A stretch of 64,000 nucleotides of DNA from an uncultured Porphyromonadaceae bacterium. Its GTDB lineage: Bacteria; Bacteroidota; Bacteroidia; Bacteroidales; UBA11471. Positions 34,600 through 44,000 of this stretch are shown piece after piece. How positions within the stretch are numbered: the first letter of the stretch is position 1; each line of letters starts with the position of its first letter. The notes under the pieces are model-generated. The model was given only the letters and a program-made list of their open reading frames with translations. It ran no database searches and was not told the origin of the DNA. Location: assembly GCA_900542765.1 (NCBI GenBank), contig UQOX01000011.1:11430-75429 (forward strand). The letters run 5' to 3'. Position numbers and translations under genes: made by a program.

Positions 34600-36681
34600 A
34601 TGGGAAACAACACCCCCCAAGGAGGAAATAAAAAGACATTCCGGTTTAACCTCTACTGGATGTATGCCATCATAGCACTCTCTCTCATAGGTGTCTATTA
34701 CATGAACGACGGCTCATCGTCGAAAGAGGTCACCTGGTCGGAGTTTGAGCAAATCGCCCGCGAAGGAGGCATCAAGCAAATCACCGTCTACACCAATAAA
34801 GACTATCTCGAAGCCTTCCTCTCCGACACGACGGCACAAAAGGTATTCGGTACAAAAGACACCCAAAAACTGGGTCGTACCCCCAAACTGTATGTGAACA
34901 TACCCGATGCCGCCACCTTCAACCAGGAGGTGAGCAAATGGAAGGAAGAGACGGGATTCAACACGCAAATCAAGTATGAAAAGAGCAGCGACTTCGGCGA
35001 CATGTTCTGGTCGTTCGGTCCCATCATCTTGCTGTTTGTCTTCTGGTTCATCATCATGCGCCGCATGTCGGGCGGCGGTGGCGGTGGCGGCGGAGGAGTC
35101 TTCAACGTAGGCAAAGCCAAAGCCCAACTCTTCGACAAGGAAGGAGCGACCAAAGTCTCATTCAAAGATGTGGCCGGGCTCTCCGAAGCCAAACAGGAAG
35201 TCGAAGAAATCGTCGAATTCCTGCGCAACCCCAAACGCTACAACGAACTGGGAGGAAAAATTCCCAAGGGAGCCTTGCTGGTAGGGCCTCCGGGAACGGG
35301 AAAGACCTTGCTGGCCAAGGCTGTGGCCGGAGAAGCCAACGTACCGTTCTTCTCGATGTCGGGTTCGGACTTCGTCGAGATGTTTGTCGGCGTGGGCGCA
35401 TCACGAGTGCGCGACCTCTTCCGCCAAGCCAAAGAAAAAGCCCCCTGCATCATCTTCATCGACGAAATCGATGCCGTGGGACGTGCCCGCGGCCGCAATC
35501 CGAACATGGGCTCGAACGACGAACGGGAAAATACCCTGAACCAACTCCTGACCGAGATGGACGGTTTTGGCACCAACAGCGGCATCATCGTGCTGGCAGC
35601 CACCAACCGGGCCGACATTCTCGACAAAGCCCTGCTGCGTGCCGGACGTTTCGACCGCCAAATCTATGTCGAACTGCCCGACCTGAACGACCGGAAAGAG
35701 ATATTCAAAGTGCACCTGCGCGGCGTAAAAATCGACAACTCGGTCGACATCGACCTGCTCGCCCGTCAAACTCCCGGATTCTCGGGAGCCGACATTGCCA
35801 ACGTGTGCAACGAGGCCGCCCTCATCGCCGCCCGCAAGCACAAGCAATGGGTTCAGAAACAAGACTTCATGGACGCCGTAGACCGCATCATCGGCGGACT
35901 CGAAAAACGGACAAAAATCACCACGGCCGAAGAGAAACGCGCCATCGCCATACACGAGGCCGGCCATGCTTCCCTGAGCTGGTTCCTGCAATATGCCAAC
36001 CCCTTGGTAAAAGTGACCATCGTCCCTCGCGGAAAAGCGCTCGGTGCCGCCTGGTACCTGCCCGAGGAACGGCAAATCACCCCCAAAGAGGCCATGCTCG
36101 ACGAGATGTGCGCCACATTGGGCGGTCGCGCCGCCGAAGAATTGTTCATCGGCCGCATCTCAACCGGTGCCGCCAACGACCTCGAACGGGTGACCAAGCA
36201 AGCCTATGCCATCGTTGCCTACTTCGGCATGAGCAACGAACTGCCCAACCTCTCCTACTACGACTCCACCGGCCAAGAATATGGCTTCACCAAACCATAT
36301 AGCGAAGAGACCGCCCGCATCATCGACAAAGAGGTGAGCCGCATCATCAACGAGCAATACGAGCGAGCCAAGAAAATTCTGCTCGAACATGCCGACGGCC
36401 ACGCCCGACTGGCGCAGGTACTCATCGAACGCGAAGTCATCTTCACCGAGGACGTAGAGCAGATTTTCGGCAAACGGCCGTGGGCTTCGCGCAGCGAAGA
36501 GATTCTCAAAGTGAACGAAGAGGCTCAAAAAGCCATCGAAGAAAAGAACAAGGAAACACAAGAGAAAGAAGAGGAATCTTCTGCTTCGGCAACGAAAGCC
36601 GACAACGGCAATGCCGCAGACAGCCACACCGAAACGAAAGCCGAAGACACGACTCTTCCCGAAGAAGACAAAGCACAGTAA
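34600..36681 (+). CDS. ftsH: ATP-dependent zinc metalloprotease FtsH
   Basis: 693-aa hexameric membrane protease. Two membrane helices (about 19-35 and 138-154) flank the periplasmic domain. A run of nine glycines (158-166) links the second helix to the AAA domain. Walker A GPPGTGKT (229-236), Walker B IIFIDEID (284-291), the second region of homology ([18 protein letters not shown]) and the zinc motif HEAGH (452-456) are intact. The C-terminal 50 residues are a low-complexity Glu/Lys/Ala tail. Confidence 0.98.
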   Translation: MGNNTPQGGNKKTFRFNLYWMYAIIALSLIGVYYMNDGSSSKEVTWSEFEQIAREGGIKQITVYTNKDYLEAFLSDTTAQKVFGTKDTQKLGRTPKLYVNIPDAATFNQEVSKWKEETGFNTQIKYEKSSDFGDMFWSFGPIILLFVFWFIIMRRMSGGGGGGGGGVFNVGKAKAQLFDKEGATKVSFKDVAGLSEAKQEVEEIVEFLRNPKRYNELGGKIPKGALLVGPPGTGKTLLAKAVAGEANVPFFSMSGSDFVEMFVGVGASRVRDLFRQAKEKAPCIIFIDEIDAVGRARGRNPNMGSNDERENTLNQLLTEMDGFGTNSGIIVLAATNRADILDKALLRAGRFDRQIYVELPDLNDRKEIFKVHLRGVKIDNSVDIDLLARQTPGFSGADIANVCNEAALIAARKHKQWVQKQDFMDAVDRIIGGLEKRTKITTAEEKRAIAIHEAGHASLSWFLQYANPLVKVTIVPRGKALGAAWYLPEERQITPKEAMLDEMCATLGGRAAEELFIGRISTGAANDLERVTKQAYAIVAYFGMSNELPNLSYYDSTGQEYGFTKPYSEETARIIDKEVSRIINEQYERAKKILLEHADGHARLAQVLIEREVIFTEDVEQIFGKRPWASRSEEILKVNEEAQKAIEEKNKETQEKEEESSASATKADNGNAADSHTETKAEDTTLPEEDKAQ

Positions 36682-36687
36682 CCACCT

Positions 36688-36731
36688 CTACCGCAGCACG
36701 CCCATGTATGGCGTGCTGCGGTAGTGTTTTT
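36688..36731 (+). terminator. Strong hairpin terminator between ftsH and cdsA
   Basis: Perfect 15-bp stem CTACCGCAGCACGCC (36688-36702) / GGCGTGCTGCGGTAG (36710-36724) with a 7-nt loop, then TGTTTTT. It lies 7 bp after the ftsH stop and 33 bp before cdsA, which runs in the same direction. Confidence 0.85.
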
Positions 36732-36763
36732 ATATCATCGTCAAACCCACAAAACAAGGTACC

Positions 36764-37606
36764 ATGAAAAATCTCATTACCCGCACCATTACCGGAGTTT
36801 TGTTTGTCGCCGTCATTTTAGGCGCGACATGGTTCAGTCAAGTATCGTTCAGAGGGCTCATTCTCATCACCACAATCCTCTGCCTGCTCGAATTTTACCG
36901 TCTTGTCAACGGGAATGTCTCCCGCTGGACCCTATACGCCGACATATTGGGCGGCACCTATTTGGTTGGCTTACTCTTTCTCCTGCCCAACATGCAGCCC
37001 GGGATACCGGGCATCTACCTGTTCAGCCCCTACATCATCTACCTGCTCTACACATTCATCGTGCGGCTCTACCTCAAAGAAGAGAACCCCATAAAATCGC
37101 TGAGCCTCTCGCTGATGGGACAGACTTATGTGGCATTGCCTTTGGGTCTGCTCAGCTACATCGCCTACCCGCCCCTCGAACCGCAATATCTCCTGATGCC
37201 CTACAACGCGCTGATGGTCATCGCCTTCTTCACGTTTATATGGCTCAACGACACCGGGGCTTACGTCGTGGGAAGCCTGCTCGGCAAACACCGTCTCTTT
37301 GAGCGCATCTCGCCCAAGAAATCCTGGGAAGGATTTATCGGGGGTGTAATTTTCACTTTGGCAGCCGGTTGGGTATGGTCGACCCAATGCTCATTCCTCA
37401 GCTTGTCGCAATGGATAGGTCTGAGTGCCGTTGTCGCCATCTTCTCGACATGGGGCGACCTGTGCGAGTCGTTGCTGAAACGGACGTTGAAAGTAAAAGA
37501 CTCGGGGCAAATACTGCCCGGCCACGGCGGACTGCTCGACCGGCTCGACAGCGTACTCCTCGCCACTCCGGCCGCAGTCATCTACCTCTATTTGTTCGTA
37601 GCCTGA
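36764..37606 (+). CDS. cdsA: Phosphatidate cytidylyltransferase
   Basis: 280-aa integral membrane enzyme making CDP-diacylglycerol. About eight hydrophobic segments, and the family signature KVKDSGQILPGHGGLLDRLD near the C-terminus, preceded by SPKKSWEGFIGG. I see no clear promoter in the 33 bp after the ftsH terminator, so expression may rely on read-through or an atypical promoter. Confidence 0.96.
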   Translation: MKNLITRTITGVLFVAVILGATWFSQVSFRGLILITTILCLLEFYRLVNGNVSRWTLYADILGGTYLVGLLFLLPNMQPGIPGIYLFSPYIIYLLYTFIVRLYLKEENPIKSLSLSLMGQTYVALPLGLLSYIAYPPLEPQYLLMPYNALMVIAFFTFIWLNDTGAYVVGSLLGKHRLFERISPKKSWEGFIGGVIFTLAAGWVWSTQCSFLSLSQWIGLSAVVAIFSTWGDLCESLLKRTLKVKDSGQILPGHGGLLDRLDSVLLATPAAVIYLYLFVA

Positions 37607-37629
37607 TTATTTTCGGTTGGGAAAATAAG

Positions 37630-37689
37630 AATCGGATATGCCCCGACAACCGTCGCGCGCCTATCCGATTTTTTTTATTTATCCGGCAA
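37630..37689 (+). terminator. Terminator of cdsA
   Basis: Stem AATCGGATA (37630-37638) / TATCCGATT (37672-37680) with a long loop, followed by a run of T. Confidence 0.75.
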
Positions 37690-37704
37690 ATGATATTCAA
37701 AGAA

Positions 37705-37880
37705 AGAGGGGTTGCAATATGCGTCTCCACAAAGAATGAGACACTCATAAACGCCGCTCACATCGATTGCGGTTTTTGTTGTGCGAGCTCTATGGAGAAG
37801 CTATCATGGGCTCTTGATTGTGGATTTCAGACCTCATCAGCGACCACGACAGGGTAGTAATAGCCGGCAAGCCCCCCTCT
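37705..37880. repeat. Unexplained island with inverted terminal repeats
   Basis: AGAGGGGTTGC (37705-37715) is matched at the right end by its reverse complement GCAA-gcc-CCCCTCT (37867-37880) with a 3-nt insertion. On the minus strand one frame reads pieces such as GYYYPVVVADEV and SFSIELAQQKPQSM separated by stop codons, so it is not an intact gene. Candidates are a small non-autonomous repeat, a structured RNA or a decayed gene; none can be proved from one copy. Confidence 0.45.
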
Positions 37881-37895
37881 CTCACCTCCACAAGA

Positions 37896-37935
37896 TAACA
37901 GAAAAGGCAGCGCAATCGCGCTGCCTTTTCTCTGT
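37896..37935 (-). terminator. Terminator of the rpmB-rpmG-DUF4295 operon
   Basis: Perfect 14-bp stem AGAAAAGGCAGCGC (37900-37913) / GCGCTGCCTTTTCT (37918-37931) with a 4-nt loop. The T-rich side faces both ways; 18 bp after the DUF4295 stop. Confidence 0.85.
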
Positions 37936-37953
37936 AACTATCGAGAGTCTCTC

Positions 37954-38106
37954 TTATTTGGCGAGAACTTCGTTTACTTTGTCATTGGGCACCATTTCTT
38001 CTTGGAACACATAGGCTCCGGTCTTGGGCGATTTCACAACTTTAATCACCTTAGAATAGGTACGGCCCTCACCTTTTTGAAGCGTTGCGACGGTTTTCTT
38101 TGCCAT
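37954..38106 (-). CDS. DUF4295 small basic protein, probable ribosomal protein bL38
   Basis: 50 aa: starts MAKKTVATLQKGEGRTYSKV and ends NDKVNEVLAK. It is a Bacteroidetes-specific small basic protein found immediately after rpmB and rpmG, here 9 bp after rpmG. The Flavobacterium johnsoniae ribosome structure reported a new protein called bL38; I believe DUF4295 is that protein, but I state this from memory. Ribosomal association is in any case suggested by size, charge and operon. Confidence 0.88.
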   Translation of the reverse strand: MAKKTVATLQKGEGRTYSKVIKVVKSPKTGAYVFQEEMVPNDKVNEVLAK

Positions 38107-38115
38107 GGGTCCTTA

Positions 38116-38304
38116 TTATTTAATTTCTTTGTGAATGGTTACTCTTCTCAAAATGGGGTTGTATTTTTTCAACTCCAAACGCTCAGTGGTGTTTTTTCTG
38201 TTTTTGGTGGTAATATAACGCGACATGCCGGGCAGACCACTATTTTTCTGTTCGGTGCATTCGAGAATTACTTGTACTCTATTACCTTTTGCTTTCTTTG
38301 CCAT
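38116..38304 (-). CDS. rpmG: 50S ribosomal protein L33
   Basis: 62 aa. [40 protein letters not shown] and [14 protein letters not shown] are the L33 pattern. Only one cysteine is present, so it is the zinc-free form. It lies 18 bp after rpmB in the usual rpmB-rpmG pair. Confidence 0.98.
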   Translation of the reverse strand: MAKKAKGNRVQVILECTEQKNSGLPGMSRYITTKNRKNTTERLELKKYNPILRRVTIHKEIK

Positions 38305-38322
38305 GTTCAGGTCCTCTTATAT

Positions 38323-38562
38323 TTAAGCGTTCAAATAACCTTTGCTGGCTGCCTGTTTGAGGGCTGCGTCCAAACCGATTTTGTTGATGGTGCGGAGACC
38401 GGCAGCTGAAATACGCAAGTTGATCCAGCAATCTTGTTCTACCCAATAGAACTTCTTCGTAAATAAGTTGACGTTAAATCTTCTTTTGGTACGTCTTTTC
38501 GAGTGGGATACATTGTTGCCAACCATGGCTTTTTTTCCCGTAATTTGACAAATCTTCGACAT
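38323..38562 (-). CDS. rpmB: 50S ribosomal protein L28
   Basis: 79 aa. [33 protein letters not shown] and the C-terminal [14 protein letters not shown] match L28. The start at 38560-38562 is the family start; the longer frame reads back through the leader and promoter. First gene of its operon. Confidence 0.98.
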   Translation of the reverse strand: MSKICQITGKKAMVGNNVSHSKRRTKRRFNVNLFTKKFYWVEQDCWINLRISAAGLRTINKIGLDAALKQAASKGYLNA

Positions 38563-38612
38563 CTCTGTATCTATTTTTATTATTTCCGAGGGGGTGTTTA
38601 CAAAACAGAGTG

Positions 38613-38644
38613 CAAAGTAAGCGATTTTGAAAATACCCTCCAAA
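38613..38644 (-). promoter_or_regulatory. Promoter of the rpmB operon
   Basis: Minus strand: TTTG (38641-38644), 20 bp, TTACTTTG (38613-38620); the -7 box differs from consensus at its second base. The leader of about 45 nt contains a 6-bp complementary pair, CTCTGT / ACAGAG, bringing the start codon region into a possible helix. Confidence 0.6.
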
Positions 38645-38707
38645 TTTTATTCGTAAATTCTTTCAAATAAATTGTTTTTCTCCCACGAAATGAGCCCTCG
38701 CACCTCG

Positions 38708-39949
38708 TCAGGGGTGGAGCAAATCGACCATGTGCAGCAGGGCCGTATGCGTGAAACGCTCGATGTTGCGTTCGCGCTGGGTACCGGCCGTTATCTGGGT
38801 CGAAACGACCTTGTCGCCGCAAGCCACAGCCAATGCCAAGGTTCCCACGGGCTTTCCGGGGGTGGCACCGTCGGGGCCGGCAATACCCGATGTGGCTATG
38901 GCACAATCGGTATGCAACAGACGTTGTACCCCCCGGGCCATCTCTTCGACAACCTGACAGCTCACCACGCCATATTGCCCAATGGTTCGCGGCGAGACTC
39001 CCAGCAACGACTCCTTCACCTCATTGGCATAAGAGACGACACTGCCCTTGTAATAGGCCGAAGAACCGGGAACCAACGTTATCTCGTGGGCGATGTTGCC
39101 GCCGGTGCAGCTCTCGGCCGTGGCGATGGTCAGGTTCCGTTCCTGCAAGATAAGCCCCAATGCACCGGCCAAAGAGGCATCTTCCTTGCAAAAGACATGG
39201 CTTCCCAGTATGGCCAGGAGTTTCCGGAATTGCGCGTCGAGAAGGGTGGCTACTTCCTTATCGTCACCGCCAGTCGCCGTAAGGCGCAGCCGTATGACCC
39301 CGGGTTTGGGGAGGTAGGCCAAATGCACCGTTTCGGGCAATTCGTTCTCAAAATCGGTGAGGACAATCGCCAAACCCGACTCGGTGTACCCTTTTACCAA
39401 ACAGGTGGCGTGATGCACCGAGGCATGGTCGCAGAACCGTTCTCTCAGGCGCGACAACACGCCATGAGTGACGGCATACTGCATCTCCGAGGGAACCCCG
39501 GGCATCGAGACCAGCACCTTGTCGTCGCGGTCGAACCACATGACGGGAGCCGTCCCCACGGGATTGTATATCACCGTGCAAGCATCGGGCACCCATGCCT
39601 GGTCACGAGTCAAGGCATTCATCGTGAAACCCTTGTGTGCAAACCGTTCGTCGTTCATGGCCTGCACCTTTTCGTCGCGGTGCATGGCACAGCCGTAAAG
39701 TTCACAGAGGGTCTTTTTGGTAATATCGTCTTTGGTCGGGCCCAACCCTCCGGTCATCAACACGACCGAGACCCGGGAAAAGGCTGCCGACACGGCTTGT
39801 TTTATTTCGTCACCGCGGTCGCGCACCAAGGTAACCCGGGTCAGTTCCCAACCCACATGGTTGAGCTGACGGGCAATCCACCCCGAGTTGGTATCGGTTA
39901 CTTGACCGATAAGCAGCTCGTCGCCGATGGCAATCACTTCTACATGCAT
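38708..39949 (-). CDS. cinA: CinA-family nicotinamide-nucleotide amidase
   Basis: 413 aa. The N-terminal MoaB/MogA-like (COG1058) pyrophosphatase domain begins EVIAIGDELLIGQVTDTNSG and contains LMTGGLGPTKDDITK. The C-terminal PncC amidase domain has TIATAESCTGGNIAHEI, SVVSYANEVKESLLGV and the ATSGIAGPDGATPGKPVGT signature. It functions in pyridine nucleotide salvage, converting NMN to NaMN. It follows tsaD by 15 bp, so an operon. Confidence 0.95.
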   Translation of the reverse strand: MHVEVIAIGDELLIGQVTDTNSGWIARQLNHVGWELTRVTLVRDRGDEIKQAVSAAFSRVSVVLMTGGLGPTKDDITKKTLCELYGCAMHRDEKVQAMNDERFAHKGFTMNALTRDQAWVPDACTVIYNPVGTAPVMWFDRDDKVLVSMPGVPSEMQYAVTHGVLSRLRERFCDHASVHHATCLVKGYTESGLAIVLTDFENELPETVHLAYLPKPGVIRLRLTATGGDDKEVATLLDAQFRKLLAILGSHVFCKEDASLAGALGLILQERNLTIATAESCTGGNIAHEITLVPGSSAYYKGSVVSYANEVKESLLGVSPRTIGQYGVVSCQVVEEMARGVQRLLHTDCAIATSGIAGPDGATPGKPVGTLALAVACGDKVVSTQITAGTQRERNIERFTHTALLHMVDLLHP

Positions 39950-39964
39950 GGCATCTTCTGTTTT

Positions 39965-40984
39965 TCACAGCTCCACCCGGGCGAAAGGAGGCAGGTCGAT
40001 GGAGCAAAAATCCTTGTCGATATATTTGTAGTAACCGGTAATGGCCACCATGGCGGCATTGTCGGTCGTAAATGAGAAGCGAGGCAGATAGACGTTCCAC
40101 CCATAACGCGCGGCATGGTCCTGGAAAGCGCCTCTGACCGCCGAATTGGCCGAAACGCCTCCGGCAACGGCGACCTCCTTGATGCCGGTATCCTTGACGG
40201 CCCGACGCAGCTTGTCCATCAAAATGTCCACGATGGTTGTCTGCAACGAGGCGCACAAATCATTCTTGCGCTGCTCGACAAAATCGGGGTTATTCTTCAA
40301 CTCATCGCGCAGGAGGTAGAGAAACGAGGTTTTGAGCCCGCTGAAACTGTAATCATATCCCGGGATATGGGGCTTGCTGAAATGGAAGGCTTTCGGGTCA
40401 CCCTCCTTGGCCAGGCGGTCGACCACAGGGCCACCGGGATAGCCGAGTCCCATCACCTTGGCACACTTGTCGAATGCCTCGCCGGCAGCGTCGTCGATGG
40501 TCTGTCCCAAAACGGTCATCTGTTTATAGCTGTCGACCCGAATGATTTGCGAATTGCCGCCCGAGACCAACAGACAGATAAAGGGGAACGCCGGGTGACG
40601 GTTTTCCTCCCCTTCGACGTCGATGAAATGGGCCATGACATGGGCCTGCAAGTGATTGACGTCGATGAGCGGAATGTCGAGGGCCGAAGCAAACCCCTTG
40701 GTAAAGGAGGTTCCTACCAACAACGACCCCATGAGACCGGGGCCACGCGTGAAGGCCAAGGCATCGAGCGACGACTTGTCGATTCCCGCCCGGCGAATCG
40801 CTTCGGATACCACGGGGATTATATTTTGCTGATGGGCACGCGACGCCAACTCGGGAACCACTCCACCGAATGCCTCGTGCACGGCTTGCGAGGCGATGAC
40901 GTTTGACAACATCACTCCGTCGCGGATAACGGCAGCCGAGGTATCATCGCACGATGACTCTATGCCTAAAACGGTAATACTCAT
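39965..40984 (-). CDS. tsaD: tRNA threonylcarbamoyladenosine synthesis protein TsaD
   Basis: 339-aa ASKHA-fold enzyme of the t6A tRNA modification pathway. N-terminal GIESSCDDTSAAV, the metal ligands His111 and His115 in NHLQAHVMAH, FICLLVSGGNSQI and VAVAGGVSANSAVR are all intact. Divergent from tamB, a neighbour pair I regard as typical of Bacteroidetes. Confidence 0.98.
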   Translation of the reverse strand: MSITVLGIESSCDDTSAAVIRDGVMLSNVIASQAVHEAFGGVVPELASRAHQQNIIPVVSEAIRRAGIDKSSLDALAFTRGPGLMGSLLVGTSFTKGFASALDIPLIDVNHLQAHVMAHFIDVEGEENRHPAFPFICLLVSGGNSQIIRVDSYKQMTVLGQTIDDAAGEAFDKCAKVMGLGYPGGPVVDRLAKEGDPKAFHFSKPHIPGYDYSFSGLKTSFLYLLRDELKNNPDFVEQRKNDLCASLQTTIVDILMDKLRRAVKDTGIKEVAVAGGVSANSAVRGAFQDHAARYGWNVYLPRFSFTTDNAAMVAITGYYKYIDKDFCSIDLPPFARVEL

Positions 40985-41056
40985 ACGCTATTTTTTTGTG
41001 AGGCGAAATTACACAATAAAAAAGAATTATATACTTATTTATTCTGCGAAAAATCA

Positions 41057-41064
41057 TAAATTTG
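41057..41064 (+). promoter_or_regulatory. Candidate -7 element for tamB
   Basis: TAAATTTG, 15 bp before the ATG at 41079, so the leader would be only a few nucleotides; -33 not found. Confidence 0.4.
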
Positions 41065-41078
41065 TCCTTGATTGGTGT

Positions 41079-44000
41079 ATGAAATATCTATTTAGGCTCA
41101 TCAAAATATTTATTGTCAGCCTATTGACAATATTTATCGTCTCGGTAACAGCCGCCTACCTGTTGCTGAACATACCCTCGGTGCAGCAAAAAATAACCCG
41201 CTGGGGCGAAGACGAGCTATCGAGCCTGCTCGGCACCCGACTCACCATCGGTGCCAGCCATGTATTCCCGTTCAACAAAATCGAGCTTTCCGACCTCTGC
41301 CTGTACGACAACCAAGGCGACACGCTGCTCCATGCCCAACGGCTTATCGCCGGCGTGGCGTTGCAGGAATTGTTGCAAAGGCGGCTTGTCTTCACGACCG
41401 TACAACTCTATGATTTTGAGGTTTCGCTGCAACGCGAGACGCCCGACGCCCCCCTCAACCTGCAATTTATTCTCGACCGATTCAAAAAAGAGGGGACGTC
41501 GGCCATCGACCTTCATTCCCAAATCAACACCATTCTCGCCCGCCGTGGAACGTTGCGCTACGACGTGCACTCCGAAGCACCCCGCGGCGCCGGGCTTTTC
41601 GACCCCAACCATGTCGCTGTAAGCGACTTCCTGGCAACGGTCTCCCTCAAATCGTTGGAAAGAGACTCTATCAACATAAACATTCGGAAAATCAGCTTCG
41701 AGGAGAAATCGGGTTTCTCCCTGCGCAAATTCGGAGCCAAACTCATCGGCAACAGGGAGAATGTCGTGCTGAGTAATTTCAGAATCACACTACCCCATAC
41801 CGACATACTGATGGAAAAGACATCGACCGACCTGTTGTCGTATGACAGGCCACGCGACTTTTTCCATAACAGCAACATCGACATACAGATACAAGATTCA
41901 TACATCACGCTTTCGGACCTGGGTGCCTTCGTACCCCGGCTGAAAAACGTCTCTACGGCCATGGCCATAGAGACCCATTTGCGCGGTACGCCCGATAACC
42001 TTACCGGGAATTTGCGCATCAACTACGGGAAAGGCGACCTGACCCTCTCGGCCGAGGCATCGGCAAGCCATCTCGCCCGACCCGGGAAGACTATTTTCTC
42101 GGGGGAAATAGAAGAGTTGCAGGCAAGCCCCACCGTATTGCCCCGCCTGTTGCAAGAGATTCTGCCCGAACGCCCGGCTCTCGCCCAGCGTTTCACACCG
42201 ATGGGGCATTGGCAATTTGAGGGAGAAATCGACAAGAGTCCTGATGGACTGAACGCCAATGGAACGCTCTCTTGTGAACTGGGTGAGATACAAGGACATG
42301 TCGGCATGGACATCTTGGCCGAAGGGCGCATCGACGTGTTTACCCTCGACGGGGAATTGAGGACACCCGATTTCGAAATAGGCCGTTTTTTTGCCGTCGA
42401 GCCGCTTTTGGAAAATGTCGGCCTCGACATCAAACTCAACCTCAACCAGCAAACCCGCGGCGGCAGCTTGTGGGGTCGTATCGAAGGCAATATCGACCAT
42501 GTCGATTTCAAAGGATACACCTACCACAACATTGTCCTCAGCGGCAATTACAACGGCACCAACTACGACGGCATCGTATCAATCAACGACCCTAACGGCA
42601 AATTGCACCTCATCGGCATGCTCGACCTCTTCGACGCCCGCCCCGCAATAAGAGTCTTTGCCGAGGGACAAGACATAAAACTGGGCGAATTGAATCTGGC
42701 TCCGCAATATGCACAATCGACCACCAGTTTCAACGTCACCAGCAACTTCTACGGAGACCACATCGACAATATCGAAGGCGAAATCGTCATCGACACGCTG
42801 AGTTTCGAAAACGAGGGTGAAATATTTTCGACAGGACAATTCACCGTTACGGCCGAGAACAACGACAGCATCAAGCGGCTGCACATCACCTCCGACCTCA
42901 TCAACGGCGGCATCGAAGGCAACTATTCTTTCAAACAACTCAAAGAACAGTTTATGGGACTACTCTCCCGTTACTTGCCCGACTTACCCACCGGAAAGGC
43001 CGACAAAAAAGGGAAACCGTCCGACGGAAACAACAACTTCCGCTATGGATTCGTGGTCGAGAACAGCGTTGAACTCTCCTCGACCTTGAAATTGCCGGTC
43101 ACCTTGCAAGAGCCCATGCAAATATCGGGATTTTTCGACGGGGAGAGCCAAAAGCTGGGACTACGCGTCGATGCCCCCGATCTCATGTTCAACACCAAAC
43201 ACCTCTACAACAACGAAGTACACATCGACAGCAAAGACTCCCTCATGAGTCTTGCCCTGCGCACACAGACCTACAACAAAAAGGGGCAGTTTACCGGTAT
43301 CTCCTTCGATACCGACATAAAAGGCAACAACATCTTGTCCCGCATCAATTGGAGCAACAACGGCGACACCACATTCTGCGGTGAGATAAGTACCTGCGCC
43401 CGTCTCCTCAACAGCGACAACACCGTCGGACTCCACATCGACGTGCTGCCCACACAAGTCATCATCGGAGACTCGATATGGCAAATTCTCCCGGCCACCA
43501 TCGACATTGCCGAAGGCAAAGGACGCATCGGACGCATCGAAGTACGCCACAAAGAACAATACCTGCATATCGACGGCACGGTATCGAAAGAGCCTTCGGA
43601 CATGCTCAACCTCTCCCTCAACGACCTCAGCCTCGACTACATCTTCGAAGCCCTCAATCTGAAAAACGTCGTATTCGGCGGGCAAGCCACCGGCGACATT
43701 GTCGTTGCCGACCTGCTCAACGGCACGCCCCGTCTCAGCACCAAAGAATTCTCGGTCAAGGATTTCTCCTACAACCACGCAGAATTTGGCGACCTGCACC
43801 TGTTCAGCCGCTGGGACAATGAGAACCGAGGCATTCTCCTCAAAGGGACCGTCTCACAAGATGGATACCCCGACACTCGGGTCGACGGCTATATCTTCCC
43901 CACCCGCGACTCCCTGAACCTGCACTTCGATGCCCAGCACATCTCCTTGGCATTTCTCAACCCGTTCACCGAAAAGATTCTCAAAGACGTGGACGGCCAT

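Larger units (their letters stand above)
37607..37953. other. 347-bp intergenic region with a terminator at each end
   Basis: Between the convergent cdsA and DUF4295 genes. It contains the cdsA terminator, an unexplained element of about 176 bp with inverted ends, and the terminator of the rpmB operon. No intact gene. Confidence 0.75.

Noticed and set aside
37369-37857. Plus-strand frame covering the end of cdsA and the following intergenic region
   Set aside because: It begins out of frame inside cdsA and crosses its terminator; the intergenic part looks like a repeat island rather than a protein.
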